Positions 12,010 through 23,834 of a stretch of DNA of 64,000 nucleotides are shown here, piece after piece. A model generated the notes under the pieces. That model was given only the letters and a program-made list of their open reading frames with translations, made no database searches and had not been told where the DNA came from. The DNA lies in the NCBI GenBank assembly GCA_011009095.1, contig VTPC01004777.1, positions 35,937-99,936 of the forward strand, in the 5' to 3' direction. Source of the DNA: Ignelater luminosus (Eukaryota > Arthropoda > Insecta > Coleoptera > Elateridae). The first letter of the stretch is position 1. Every line of letters starts with the position of its first letter. The translations under genes and the position numbers were made by a program.

Positions 12010-13860
12010 CTTTACTAGGCTACACGTTTTCGGTTTCAGATTTCTTAAGAAGGTTAATGAAAGTTTGACCCATCTGTAGACAAAGGTGATCTCAACGAAG
12101 AGACTAATGTAATGCGACAAGAGAAGAAACGGATAAATAACTTTCTAAGGAATAATGAAGATATCTTTCAACAAGGAAGACAGCCCACAGAGTTTCTCGA
12201 ATACTAGAGACCACGCGTCTCCATTTCGTCTCTCGCAGCTTGAGAGATTTTCTCGAAAACCAAGTAAAGAAAATGTTGACGGATAACGTCATCGAAGAAT
12301 GTGAGAGTCCTTGAGGATTTTGATAAAAGTCTAAGACTATGTGTTGATTATCGCAAGCTGAACGCAATAACGAAAACACTCCGCGTTTATGTCAACTTTG
12401 GACCTTTGCTCTGGATACTGGCAAGTGCGTATAAAAAAAGAGAACAGAGATAAATGTCTTTTGTGTGCCCGCCGAGTACATCTAGATTTCTAAAAATGGC
12501 CATCGGTCTTAGAAACGCTAGTTTTACATTCCAGTGATTAGTAGATAGAGTTACGACAAGCTGACCTTATTAAACTGTGTACGCTGCGCACTGATGCAGA
12601 GTGAAGAACCTGAAAAAAGCCCTGTGGAGTACGCGAGCAGATTGCTTATTCCGGTGGGAATTCATTCTCTGTGATTGACCACAGAGAAGAAGCTCTAGCA
12701 GCGGTGTGGAGCGTAAAGTAATTCAGCGGATATATCGAAGGATCACCCTAAGCACGGACTACCAACTGAAGGCACCAACAGGTTGTCTGACGCGGTAGGC
12801 TTTGCTTTTCTAGCCTTTTAACGTGAAGATAACGTATACTCCTAGAAAAGAAGAGATAAACTAGGTTAGCGTATGGATCAAGGAGCTGAGAAAGATAACT
12901 GACGTTTTCGAGAAGGGGACAGAGAGAGGATACGCTATGCTGCGTCAGTAGTAGAGAACCCAGTAACTTGACTCCCGTCAGGGCCACCAAGTTTGAGGTC
13001 ATATCTGTTGGTCTGTTCGAACCTTTACCGGCTATGATAGAAGAAACGGCCTCTGGATGAATCGAACTGCTTGTATTGAGTGAAAGTGATGACTGAAAAA
13101 ATAATAACTAGATGTGGTACACAGGGGAAAATAATTAATTAGCGATAACGATGTGTAGTTCATCCGTACTGTGCTACTGCCTGAACGTTAAGCAAGGATT
13201 AACTTTTTTGTATTATCAAAGACTCAACTCGTGATGTTAGTGGATTCAGATCATAGCGAATGGGATCAGCACATCGCGATCATTAGATTCGCAATAAAAC
13301 TACGATTTGTAAGTCTGTAGGTTAATAAAGGTACTTCCTTAAGTTTTTGATTTTATTTAACTTTCTCTACCGATTTCGTTCTAGGAACATCATCAGGAGA
13401 AAAAAACCGGTTGAGAAAATTAAATAAAATCAGGAACTTAAGGAAGTACCTTTATTAACCTACCCAATACATCGCTTAAGCTATGGATCTCCAATACATC
13501 TGTAATTTTGTTTAGCGAGATTTAAGAGGAGTAATCGAAGTCAATTTTTTGTTCCTGAGATGGTTCACAAATATATTGTGCGACGCGCGCTAGAAATCGA
13601 ATGGAAAGCGCGAGACACAAGGAATAGTCGTGTTAATATAAAGACACGTTTTAAGCAATAGCAAGAAGCACGTGTCAACGAAGTTAAGCCGAAACGGGAT
13701 GGCTCTTATGTAATTATACAACGCTCGAGTAAAACTAGTATGCTGTTCGGTACGGAAATGGAGAACATGCAGTAAAGTACCATGCGAATAACATTAAACG
13801 TTAAGTTCCTAGAGCAGAAGAAGCAGCACCGTCAGCGGTAATTTCCGAAGAGAAAAAGAG
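12010..13860 (+). mobile_element. Ty3/gypsy retrotransposon relic (RT, RNase H, integrase tail)
   Basis: Degenerate pol sequence in the expected order. RT part: LRLCVDYRKLNAITK (about 12331-12375), then APSTSRFLKMAIGLRNASFT (12470-12529). RNase H part: EKSPVEYASRLLIPVG (about 12611-12658), and near 12770 a remnant of the RNase H end. Integrase C-terminal part: KPKRDGSYVIIQRSSKTS (about 13686-13739). Stops and frameshifts are frequent. The RT catalytic YxDD motif and the integrase core were not found and appear deleted. A 147-bp fold-back element sits between RNase H and the integrase tail. No LTRs were recognised. A minus-strand gypsy relic lies at 60.96-62.76 kb. Confidence 0.7.
13317..13463. 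mobile_element. Fold-back (long inverted repeat) element
   Basis: A left arm starting GTAGGTTAATAAAGG at 13317 is mirrored by a right arm ending CCTTTATTAACCTAC at 13463. Arms of about 50 bp differ at only a few positions. The loop contains CTAGGAACATCATCAGG. No target-site duplication is evident. It lies inside the gypsy relic, so it inserted after that element or was carried by it. Confidence 0.8.
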
Positions 13861-13919
13861 TCCACGAAAGTGATTTCCTGGCTACTAGTATCGGGTGGGA
13901 TTTACATAATAATTGATGA

Positions 13920-15080
13920 ATCGAAAGTTTATTATCATTAAAAAAACGATAAACGGATTATCTCTATTAATCGATTATTTCGAGTATTTCGATCATTTCA
14001 ATCATTTTCATCGTTCGATCATTTCGATCCTTTCCATGATTTCGATTATTTTGATTATTTCTATCATTTTGATTATTTCGAACATCTCCATCTTTCAATC
14101 ATTTGAGTCAATTTCATGATTTCGATTATTNNNNNNNNNNNNNNNNNNNNNNNNNNNNNNNNNNNNNNNNNNNNNNNNNNNNNNNNNNNNNNNNNNNNNN
14201 NNNNNNNNNNATCTCCATCTTTCAATCATTTGAGTCAATTTCATGATTTCGATTATTTTGATTATTTCCATCATTTCGATTATTTCGCACATCCCCATTT
14301 TTCAATCATTTGAGTCATTTTCATGATTTCGAGTATTTTGCTTCTTTCCATTATTTCGATTATTTTTATTGATTTCGATTATTTTCATTATTTCCATCAT
14401 TTCGATCATTTTGATTATTATGAATATTTTGATTATTTTGATCATTTCCATGATTTCGATTATTCTGAGTATTTTGATCATTTCCATCTTGTCATTATTT
14501 CGATTATTTCTATTATTTCGAATATTTGGATTCTTCGATTGTTTTCATTGTCTCGACTATTTTGATTGTTTTGATTATTTCGATAATTTCGAGTATTTCA
14601 ATCATTTCGATAATTTTTAACATTTACATCATTTCCATGACTTCGATTATTTTGAGTGTTTCGATCATTTCTATTATTTCGAATATTAGGATTATTTCAA
14701 TTGTTTTCATTGTCTCACTGTTTTGATTGTTTTGATTATTTCTATTATTTCGATCATTTCGATTATTTCGAGTATTTCTTCATTCCGATCATTTTTATCA
14801 TTTCGATCTTTTCCATGATTTCGATTGTTTTAATTATCTCTATCATTTCGATTATTTCAAACATTTCGATCATTTCCATGATTTCTATTCTTACTCATTA
14901 TTTAGATTATTATGAATATTTGGATTATTTCGATTGTTTCGGTCATTTCGATCGTTTCCATTATTTTGAATATTTCGATTATTTCGAGTATGTTAATCAT
15001 TTTAATTATTTATAACTTCGTATAATAGATTAATCGTAATAATTGATTAATCATATAATTTTTTGTAATCGATTATCGAT
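13920..15080 (+). repeat. TCGATTA-type low-complexity array (second copy)
   Basis: About 1.1 kb built from TTTCGATTATTT, ATTTCGATCATTTCC and related words, biased to T and C on the plus strand over most of its length. It turns into ATCGATTAATCG words near 15020-15080. An 80-N assembly gap interrupts it. Short plus-strand frames rich in Ile/Ser/Phe are a by-product of the repeat. Confidence 0.85.
14131..14210. other. Assembly gap (80 N)
   Basis: Eighty unknown bases. The 47 bp on the left (14084-14130) are identical to the 47 bp on the right (14211-14257), so the contigs may overlap and the gap may not exist. Confidence 0.95.
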
Positions 15081-15110
15081 TATTCCAATTGATAACCGCC
15101 CAGTCCTATT
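15058..15110 (+). repeat. Shared edge of TCGATTA arrays
   Basis: The array ends in TTTTTTGTAATCGATTATC, followed by ATTGATAACCGCCCAGTCCTA. Nearly the same phrase closes the short array at about 24.77-24.81 kb (ATTAATAATCGCTCAGTCCTA). This suggests the array belongs to a repeat with a fixed boundary and is not free-standing simple sequence. Confidence 0.6.
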
Positions 15111-16790
15111 CCCGGCTCGTGAATTACGTCAGAAAGGGGTGGTTTAAAAGACGTTTACTTTGGATCCCGTTAGTCAACATCAGAGGGGTAGATAATAGAA
15201 GACACCTCAGAAGCCAACAGTCATCGATAGCAAATTCCAAGCGTGCGGTCGTCTCTTCACAGTACTTTTATTTAGTTTTTCTTATCATTATTTGTTTCAG
15301 TCTTACGTTCTTCGTACCTTACATACTCATTTTATATTTTTATATTTGTATTGTAATAAATAGGTATAGCCAGACACAATGTTTACTTGTTTTACAACAA
15401 CGGTTGACATTTTTGACAATCTGAGGTTATATTTTTAAGATCCCAAAGAAACAAAAAAACCTAAACTGCCACTTTTTTACATCAAAAGTCGAAAACAAAA
15501 GAAGTTAGCTCAAATCATCTTTTAAATTATTAATCAGCATAAAATTTAACAAAAGCATTAACATTTCCTCATACTTAAGTTCGAGTTTGAATCATCTTGT
15601 GCAGAATACGACCTAAAAAGCCCAATTTAAATTTGATTATGATTAAATCTAGTAAGCATCATTTTTACTTGTTTTTTGATGTTCATAACCTTTGCTTCAA
15701 CTTTTTAACAAAAGATAAATTGCACTGTTATTTGTCTTATGTTTCAAATGTTAAGAATCGTGGAATTCATAATTCTTATTGCAAGCTTAAAAATAAGTAT
15801 GCCGCCGCCTACACATCATCTTTCAAAGTCAAACTATTTAAAATTTTACTTTTATATTTTATTTTCTTTATGAATGAATCATAAACAAAAAATCAAAAAT
15901 AAACAATGTTAAATTAAATCTTCAAATTAAAAAAGAAGAAACAAACGTTAAACGATCCACTTTATCTCTTCCTCGATAATAAATTAGCTTGAATCCGGTT
16001 CTGTGCATGAATGAAGCGTGAAGAGTTACCCACGATTAAATATTTAAATAATATTCATATTCATCATAAATCGTGGCGTATTAACGTTTAGAAATTAATG
16101 CATGTAAAACAGCTAATAAGAACACATTAAAGGTCAAAATGGTACCACGCTGTTTGATGTTCCAGTATTTATATATTCTATAGGTATACAATTTATAATA
16201 ATTGTTATTTAGCAACATTGTATTCTATTAATGTAATTTATAAATTAATTGCCTAAGGATTAGGTTTTTTCTTAACTCTCTTTCTTGCATAGTTATGTAA
16301 TTATTATCGGTGGCTTTTTTACTTTAACAATAGATATTAAATCATTAAAAGGATTCTCACTGACGTAATGAGTGCATGACGTTGACAGTGAGTTTGCAAA
16401 TTGATTGCAATCTAATCAAAAATCGATCTCGATACAGAGGCGGACAAAAATAAGGAGAATTAATTACAGCGTTATTACCATTAGTTGCATAATAGTTACA
16501 AAATAAATTTTTGCTTTGGCACAAATAGATATTTTCTTAACCTTGACGGTCGACATTAAAGAAATGCTTTTCTTAAGACTTACTCAACTTTTTAGTAATG
16601 GAAAATAATTAATAAACTAAACTTCGTTAATGTCAGGTTTGAAAAGATTTATACCTGTATTATTCTTAATAACAACGAAAAATTGTGCGTCTAAAATTCA
16701 TAAAATTGTAAAACTGCAAATAAAATTTGGAAACTTACAGATGAGGATCTTCAATATTATATTACATATGTGGAAATTATTAAAAAAATG
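15111..16790. other. AT-rich stretch, no recognisable gene
   Basis: Frames at 15089-15424 and 15597-15884 are open, but they show only hydrophobic or low-complexity residues and no recognisable domain or splice context. No repeat boundary or RNA gene is visible. Confidence 0.4.
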
Positions 16791-16795
16791 TTGAG

Positions 16796-16862
16796 AATTC
16801 AGAAAAAACGCGGGAAATCTACTCTAAACACTCGAAGACGCTAAATAACCAACAGATCATTA
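16796..16862 (+). repeat. Dispersed LINE-tail repeat
   Basis: The stretch reads GAATTCAGAAAAAACGCGGG, then GAAATCTACTCTAAACACTC, then CTAAATAACCAACAGATCAT. It closely matches the 3' part of LINE B at 21566-21640, and resembles 44405-44470 and 56885-56950. It is probably a 5'-truncated copy of that LINE or a non-autonomous relative. Confidence 0.65.
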
Positions 16863-18480
16863 GTTCGAAATTAGATAAAGTATGGGAGAACGGAGCCAAA
16901 ATGTATTATCTTGTGGACCTGAAGAACTCCATCCGTTTTAGTCTGAACCGTATGTGCTCAGTGTCATTCGATTGATAATAGCTTCAAGCACGATAAAATC
17001 AAGATGGTTCAGCTGATAACCGTCATTAACATTTAACTCAACGTTCTTTCGCGTTCCAACGAATAAAATCAAGATAGTGTCTCTCATTTTAACGTTCCTT
17101 AGCCGGTCTTTTACGTCAGGTATAGTGATTAAGGCTTTTCCACTCAAACATCTAAACTGAAACGATCAATCAATAGCAAATCTTCCACTTGCTTTCTGAC
17201 TTTAACGCCAGTCATATGGCCTTTAGGGATACGCACACGAATCTGAAGGGAAGATTCTTGTCTTATTGCCTTTTACGGCTCGTTCTTTTCTGCATTCCTA
17301 ACACCAGTCCCACTCTAACAAAGAATCATCGATCGTCCACAACAAAGTTTTTTTGATTCGCCGCCGTCACCGGATACAAGTTGATTGCAAGGATGTATCC
17401 TTGCTTTTGTTTATCTTCAATTGCCACGACTTCAAAATAGATCCGTCACGCTCGCACAATTCGCCGATGATACCGCGCTTTGAGCACCGTTTGAATCCTG
17501 GTTTCAGCGAGAGAAGATCAGAGCCAATCTCATTGAGACCCAGGTGATCTTTTTTAAATATCCGAACCTGTGTACAAAACCGAGCCTCTCGGACAACAAC
17601 ATTCAACATTGTCTCCCACCGTCGTGTACTTGGGCATTACGTCTTTAAAAAACCCTTTCTTGGAAGCAAGCAGACAGCGATGCTGTCGGTTTTGTACGGC
17701 AACATCCGAAACAAAGCTTTGCCCGTCCCATCTTGGATTATCGTTTTACCTGCTTCGGGGCTACTTGCCGCTACTCGTGAAGGAGGTTAGTTTGACTGGA
17801 TAGCTTCCACCCCTCCGGGGAGGTTTACGAACTAGCTTGAATATCTGCGGTAGACGCCAGATTCGACTCCCCGCGTGGTGGCTTCGTAAAGAGGACTATC
17901 GAGCAAAACCGTATCGTCGCTCTCGACACTCGGTCCCATTCCCAGGAAACTCCAGAAGAAGTCATCTTCCTTGCTTAAGCTCCGAAGCTCACTGACGACC
18001 TCTAGAATACCATAGAGAGTACATTTTTGACTACCAGATAACGCAATACGGCACCCCATGGTCGGGACACCCAATCACAAAACCTTCCTAATTTTCCAAT
18101 CATCTACATCTCCTCTTTCCCGCCACAACTTTGGTTTTTGTTTCAGGTTCTATCAAAACTCCGGAGGCTAACGACATAACAGCGGCCGAGTACACACGAG
18201 TGCCAGCCGTGGTGGGTTGCGGTACACTCGTAGTATGACGGTGAAACCGACGGAGAACTGGGACCGGATTGACGACGGAGCCAACCCGCTGAACCCCCAT
18301 ACTACCCTCCGGAGAGTTTAGTCGAAAGTTTGCTATCAAACTAATTTCATGCTATCCTTGACCGTGTGTAGCGTTCGTCTTCCAAATTACTAAATTCCAT
18401 TCTGGATGAAACGGCACATGGCTACAGTGGTCTCTGGAGCAATCATGATTTGACCTGTTGATAAGAGCTCATCTCTGGTG
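16863..18480. other. Unassigned region with higher GC and coding-like frames
   Basis: The GC content is higher than in the flanks. Several frames stay open on the minus strand: 16938-17147, 17367-17609, 17832-18074 (contains DDTVLLDSPLYEATTRGVES) and 18100-18339. None carries a domain recognised here. Broken adjacent frames of this kind, next to transposon relics, suggest a decayed retroelement, possibly its gag region. That is an inference; a host pseudogene is equally open. Confidence 0.3.
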
Positions 18481-18504
18481 ATCAAAAACACATTTGACTA
18501 AAAC

Positions 18505-18654
18505 ATGACTACTGTCACTGAAATATCTTCTAAAGTGTTGGATAACATTGAAGCAACGATGAAAGAGATTAACAGCACCAAACAATCAAAAGCTTGGTTT
18601 ACTAAAGTATGGAAAACTATTATCTTAATGAAAGTTTTAAGAAAAAAGGTTTAA
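18505..18654 (+). other. Short open frame of unknown nature
   Basis: ATG at 18505 opens a 49-residue frame beginning MTTVTEISSKVLDNIEATMK and ending at TAA 18652-18654. It is rich in Lys, Thr and Ile, with no recognised domain. No splice partner was found. It may be chance or the start of a decayed gene. Confidence 0.2.
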
Positions 18655-18696
18655 GTAGTTATAGGCGAGGAACGTCATTTAAAAGCTCATTAAAAG

Positions 18697-18725
18697 TAAT
18701 AATAATAATAATAATAATAATAATT
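18697..18725. repeat. (AAT)n microsatellite
   Basis: About nine AAT triplets in tandem. Confidence 0.95.
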
Positions 18726-19333
18726 CCAGTAATATTCTCTATTGCTAAAAATAATCCCCTTGTAGGGCTTTCTGTTATGATGAAGTCGACAAAAACAGGA
18801 GAGAAGTGACAGATTGCACTGGGAAGAGGTGCAGTCGCCCTTCCAAACTTCAACATCGATGGGGAGACTAACTTTAAAGATCGATGGTAGAAACATGCAC
18901 AAGACGACCTGATGGAACAGTTAGCTGACTTTCAGTTCAAGTTGCTAGTGAACGATATGTTTTGAAATTAAGTGTTATTTAATGTCTAGAAGAAGTTGAA
19001 CGGCGGTATTCGTGCCGAACGTACGCGTTTGATTTCTCACCAACATTAAACTGGAAATTCGGGCGGTGTTGCGACAAATTCAAGGCGGAGAGTGTTCGAA
19101 GAATAAGCGGATACGAAGTTACCGGAGTGGAATTAAAAATCGAAGTGAGAAGTGCACGGAAAACTATTAATAAAAACAAAAGTGGTGTAAGTGCAAATAG
19201 GAAGATTAGAAGATAAGAGTGTAAACAATGATACGATAGCGGACAGGGCGCAAAGGAAAGTAGGCAACCAAACTTGCACAGAGGTGTAGAAAGGATAGAA
19301 TAAGATCAAAGCGCGACAATAACCACAGCAGGG

Positions 19334-19549
19334 ATGTCCGGTATGGAAAAAGTGGAAAAATTGTTCCAAGGAATCCGAACTTACCAGAAGTCGGTTAACG
19401 ACAAATTAGATAAATTAATCGAGGAAATGCAGGCAATTACAGCAGAAAATACAGCGATAAAAATTCAACTGTCGGAGCAGGAAAAAAAGAATAAACTTTC
19501 TGGAAAGAGAAGTAAGAAAGAAAAGTCTGATAATAAAACGTGTCGCTGA
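19334..19549 (+). pseudogene. LINE B ORF1, N-terminal part
   Basis: An ATG at 19334 opens a 71-residue frame starting MSGMEKVEKLFQGIRTYQKS. It is charged and heptad-like (LDKLIEEMQAITAENTAIKI), consistent with the coiled coil common in ORF1 proteins that coat LINE RNA. A stop at 19547-19549 interrupts it. Related sequence resumes in another frame at 19569-19865 (SKKIGEILKGIGVERKYMEE and RPIIIKGIQEMIGELIFKNT), so a frameshift separates the two parts. No zinc knuckle is visible. Confidence 0.65.
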
Positions 19550-20384
19550 GGAGAACAACGAAAGCGAGGTGCAAACAAGCAAGAAAATAGGGGAGATATT
19601 AAAAGGAATTGGGGTTGAAAGGAAGTACATGGAGGAACTGGAGGTGGCGAAAAGAATTAGAGGAAAGAGGGAGAACATGATGAGACCAATTATTATTAAA
19701 GGAATACAGGAAATGATTGGAGAGCTGATCTTCAAAAACACGAAGAACTTAAGAAATACGAACATATTAATAGTAGAAGGAGAAGAGGAAAATAACATAA
19801 CTAATACCAGCCAGAAACGCGCAATACAAAAGAAAATTACAAGAACGCACTGGAGAAAAAACTAATAAGCGCAGATAGAAGAGGGATTAAGTATGACGAT
19901 AAAAGCAAAGAACAAAGATGTGACACTGGGATGAAGAAGGGAGTAAAAGGGGAAAAGATGCAGAATAAACGTGGAATCTTAAAAGCTTAAGTGAGAAGGA
20001 ACAAGAAATAATTAATGAGTTTGAGAGATCAAAAATAATCCGATTAGGGATAACGGAGACAAAAAGAAAATCGAAAGAGACGCATTATGGAAAAGTGGAG
20101 AGAGTACTTAAAAGAAGGGAGAAGAAGAACAATCAGAAAAAACCTCTCAGAATACAGACGCTGTGAATGACGAAGATGATAATCAATAACAATGAAAGAA
20201 TTAACAAAGAGCTTGCAGAAACTCAAAGTGGGTAAGGCGCCAAGACATGATGAAATAACAGCGAAAATGCTAAAATACATGGGAGACAAGGAAAAAAAAT
20301 ATTCCTACAACAAGAGATAACAAGATACCAGAAGACTGGGAAATTGCAGTAATACTACCAATCCACCAGAAGGACGATATTAAG

Positions 20385-20795
20385 GTGTGCAATAATTACA
20401 GAGGTATCACGCTACTAAGCACAGCAAAGAAAGTATATAAAAGTATTCTGACGGAAAAGCTGAAGAACGAGACGAAAAGTGAACTAATGAAAGAACAGAA
20501 TGGTTTCAGAACGGGCAGAGGAACAACGGATGCAGCATTTGTGATAAAACAACTAGTAGAAAGAACAATAGACACAGGAGAAGAATTAAGCATGTGTTTT
20601 TTAGACATCAAGAAGGCGTTCGATTCAGTGGATGGAAGACTTATCTACAAAACGCTGGAAAAGAAACACGTCAGTAAAAAGCTCATTGATAACATTACAA
20701 GTCTATATAGATGTACAAAGAACTACGTGAGAACCAACAACAACAGATCAGAGACATTCGATACCAAGGCAGGAACCTATATTTGTATATACTAA
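20385..20795 (+). pseudogene. LINE B reverse transcriptase fragment
   Basis: A 136-residue open frame covering RT motifs 1-3. NNYRGITLLSTAKKVYKSIL is the usual start of the fingers. NGFRTGRGTTDAAFVIKQLV corresponds to the conserved (Q)xGFR.gR.T.DA. MCFLDIKKAFDSVDG carries the first catalytic aspartate in the form FLDIKKAFD. The frame breaks at 20795, and the FADD motif follows in a different frame near 20900. The product would be non-functional. Confidence 0.8.
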
Positions 20796-21094
20796 TTATG
20801 GATGATATAGCCAAAATCTGCAAACAGAAAACCAGGAACACTTACTGGGGCTAGTATAATCTTGAGCGAATAGGAATCAACGAACTACTCTTCGCAGATG
20901 ATATTGTGTCGATGGCAAAAAGCAAAGAAGATCAAGAGTGGAACTGGAAGATATGAAACGAAGAGCTAAAGAAAAAGAAATTTTATATCAACGCAGAGAA
21001 AACCAAAACAATAATAATAATAACGAGGACTAAAACACAAATAAAGCTATATTGGGAAAATGAAAAGATTGAACAACTCCCTCAGTTTAAATAC

Positions 21095-21448
21095 TTGGAG
21101 ATCATATTATCGGAAGATGAAAAGATAGAAGGAGAACTGGAGGAGGGAATGAAAGCTACAACTAAACTCTATTACCAACTGAATAAACACATAACCAACA
21201 GAAGAGAATTGTCAACAAATACTAAGATAAAAATACACAACGTTTTGTACACTCCCACCTTAACATATGGCTCGGAACTACGGAAACTGACAAAAGAACA
21301 GAGAAGAAGATTGCAGGCAAAGGAAATAAAGAACCTAAGAAGAATTGCGGGACCAAAACTGATAGACAAAGTAAGAAATGAGGAAATAAGAAAAAAATTG
21401 GTAGTAAAATTGATAGAACAAAAAATAAAAGAAAACGCATTACGCTGA
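21095..21448 (+). pseudogene. LINE B ORF2 C-terminal region
   Basis: A 117-residue frame beginning near YLEIILSEDEKIEGELEEGM and running through TKLYYQLNKHI, KIHNVLYTPTLTYGSELRKL and LRRIAGPKLIDKVRNEEIRK. This is the typical thumb and C-terminal region of RTE/CFDP2-like ORF2 proteins. After the stop the reading continues in another frame with a basic tail. The copy is decayed but is the best guide to this family in the window. Confidence 0.75.
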
Positions 21449-21700
21449 TTTTGACACTTAATGAGAATGGACCCAAGAAGGCGAACAAGGAGAATATGAA
21501 AAATGGGAAGACCAAAAAAAGGGGGAAGAGGCAGGCCACGACGAAAATGACTGAAGAGAACATGAAGAATTCAGAGAGAAAACGCAGGAAATCTACTGTA
21601 AACACTCATGGACATCAGATAACCAACAGATTGTCTTTGATTCAAAGAGTATCAGTTTAGTCACATATGACTTTTGCTTTTGTCATTAAAAAGAATTGGA

Positions 21701-23440
21701 ATTGATAGAATAATTTATATGATTATTAAAAACAATGGTTTCTATTAGGATTTTTGAGGCACACCGGAGGTGACATGAAACCATATAGTTCAAGAGTTAA
21801 GAAACGGCGAAAGAAAAATATCCGTGATACAACTTAATTGGTAAGGTTTTTCTTTGTATGGCTCTACTACAAAACAAACAATAAAATAATACAACTGTTT
21901 CTGGTATTCAAGACATTTAAAAATAAAAAAGGTCTAGAAAACGAGAGTATCAATTCTCTAATTAGTAACAAAACCTCTCTCAGATACACCCAGGTATGTT
22001 ACTACTCCTTTTAAAAAAGCGCCTTGAGTTCCATATCATCGTGTTGCTGCATTCATTAAATGCAACATGCAAAACTGCAATAAAACGAATGTGATCATTA
22101 TTATTCGTAGCTGGGTGGTCTTCTGTTGTTTATTAAATCCCTCTTACACGTACTACATGCAGATATAAGTCGAGATATTTCCGTTTTAAGGATGAAAGAA
22201 TCTTTTATAATTTTTCTCTGTCCAATTTTGGTGTGCTACCATTAAGAAAAAAAAATCCGAAGGTAATTCCGATAATACACATAAGGATTGATTAAATTTG
22301 ATCTTGCGTAACTTTGATTAGTTTGTTAAAACTAATAGATCAAGATTCAACAGTACCATATAGTTAGGATAGGTACAGCCCGCATATAAAATAAGATCTA
22401 GGTCAAGTGATGATGTTATAGTTAAAATACTCTCACCATCACTACCATCATCATGAACAAAATGGAATGCGCTTTATGATGTTATAGCCTTTTGATATTT
22501 TAACACTTGTTCTTGTTACCCTCGGTTTAATTTTTTCCTCTTCTCTCGTAAGTGATCTGATCTTCTTTTTCCTCATTAATTTTAATTGATCTGGTTAAAC
22601 ACAGTTGATAATAAAAAAAAATATATGGGAAAGTTACAGCGTATTGAAATTCCATAATAAAACTTGTAATGTTATTGAAATATTTGTATATAGAAAAAAT
22701 CTTCATTTATTGAACGTTATGTTTGTTATTGGTTGGAGGTTGAAAAGAAAGGATGTGATGTAGACTTTATAAGTAACCTTTATTAGGAAAACACGCGGAT
22801 GTCTAAAAATCCGGATACAGATTATTATAGAACAGAGAGGATCCTTAAAATGATACATTTTCTAAAAAATGCTGAATATAAAGTTCAAATAATTATGTAA
22901 GAACCAGACACATTAATAATTCTTGATATTCTTACAGTTACCCTTAGTATGTTACTCACGTATATTGCATAGCAAGATTAATGTGTCTAATAAATCACTG
23001 ACAGAACAAAGGCACTGATGAAAACAAAAACTCGATAACTTTTGTTTTCCTTTTGTTATAGCTTATAGCATAAAACAAACACCCGTTACTCTGTTATTAA
23101 AAAAAGAGATTCTCGCCTTGTAGCGCTCTGTAAGACACATTAATTGCATTTTTACCAGAGCCCATACTTAAATTGAAATCGTCAGTTATTTTGGTTTTTG
23201 ATTGTATATATTGTATTGGTGGTATTGTTCCCATTAATTACCGATTACAGCCTATATAAGCTATGGAAATATCTTTTTGTGGAAAACAAAAGCCGAACAA
23301 AAGAACAACAGATAAATAAACTTTATTTCAAGTGTGCCATGTTATTGGAAATTAAATTTTGAATCAAGAATGTCTGTAATTCTTATAGCTCTTCAACGAT
23401 ATTGGAACTTTGTTTTCACATTTGACTTCAGGATAAAAAA
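21701..23440. other. AT-rich stretch, no recognisable gene
   Basis: No coding frame, RNA gene or repeat boundary was recognised. An imperfect run of ATCA/CATC words at 22432-22455 is the only simple repeat. Confidence 0.45.
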
Positions 23441-23447
23441 GTAGCCT

Positions 23448-23834
23448 TTGGCCCTGAAAACCGTTTTACCCCATGATGACAACAATTTGACCTACCCTGT
23501 ATACACACCAAGCTCGCCAGTGACCCCCCAGCTCATGAGAACCAGCAGCACTCAGAAAACGAAGAAAAAGCACTCGGTTCACTTAGCCAGTGTTTTTTGG
23601 TTCATTCGGTTAGTTCTAATTGCAACAAGCTCCCTCGTCACCAATACCATTTTAAAAATTGCAACGCAAAGTTTTTCACAGTCTGATCCTGCTGCTTCAA
23701 AACAATTACTTTTGTTTTATCTAAATAAACAAATCAAAACAATTCTTCAAATAAACAAAATCAAAGATCAAAAAGGAAAAAGAAAAATAATAATGACAAA
23801 TAGAAAAAGAATAATAATAGATAAAGCTTTCTAG
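23448..23834 (+). other. Open frame of unknown nature (128 codons, no ATG start)
   Basis: The frame opens after a TAG at 23442 and has no ATG near its 5' end, so it would need an upstream splice. A possible acceptor (TTTGACTTCAG) ends at about 23431, but the TAG then falls inside. The first half has a non-repetitive composition (YPVYTPSSPVTPQLMRTSST) and a hydrophobic stretch (FWFIRLVLIATSSLVTNTIL). The second half is Lys/Ile-rich and looks like AT-rich noncoding sequence. No domain is recognised. Probably not a gene. Confidence 0.15.

Larger units (their letters stand above)
18970..21700 (+). mobile_element. LINE, family B (most complete copy): 5'UTR, ORF1, RT, C-terminus, 3' tail
   Basis: About 2.7 kb of non-LTR retrotransposon. 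A 5'-UTR-like segment precedes ORF1 at 19334. ORF2 is represented by a linker, RT fingers and palm (YRGITLLSTAKKVYKSILTE, FRTGRGTTDAAFVIKQLVER, CFLDIKKAFDSVDG), LLFADDIVSMAKS (motif C region near 20888) and a long C-terminal frame (21095-21447) with LTYGSELRKL, LRRIAGP and KVRNEEIRKKL. The terminal RRRTRRIWKMGRPKKGGRGR segment (about 21476-21535) is Arg/Lys-rich. No apurinic-type endonuclease domain is recognisable between ORF1 and RT, so it is probably deleted. Several frameshifts make the copy inactive. Bases 21566-21640 match short repeats elsewhere in the window. Confidence 0.8.

Noticed and set aside
14095-15015. Overlapping Ile/Ser/Phe/Asp-rich frames on both strands
   Set aside because: Produced by the TTTCGATTATT low-complexity array and the N gap.
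15012-15024. ATAACTTCGTATA, identical to one arm of the loxP site
   Set aside because: The second inverted arm and spacer are absent; in a TTCGATTA-rich array a 13-bp match is plausible by chance or descent of the repeat.
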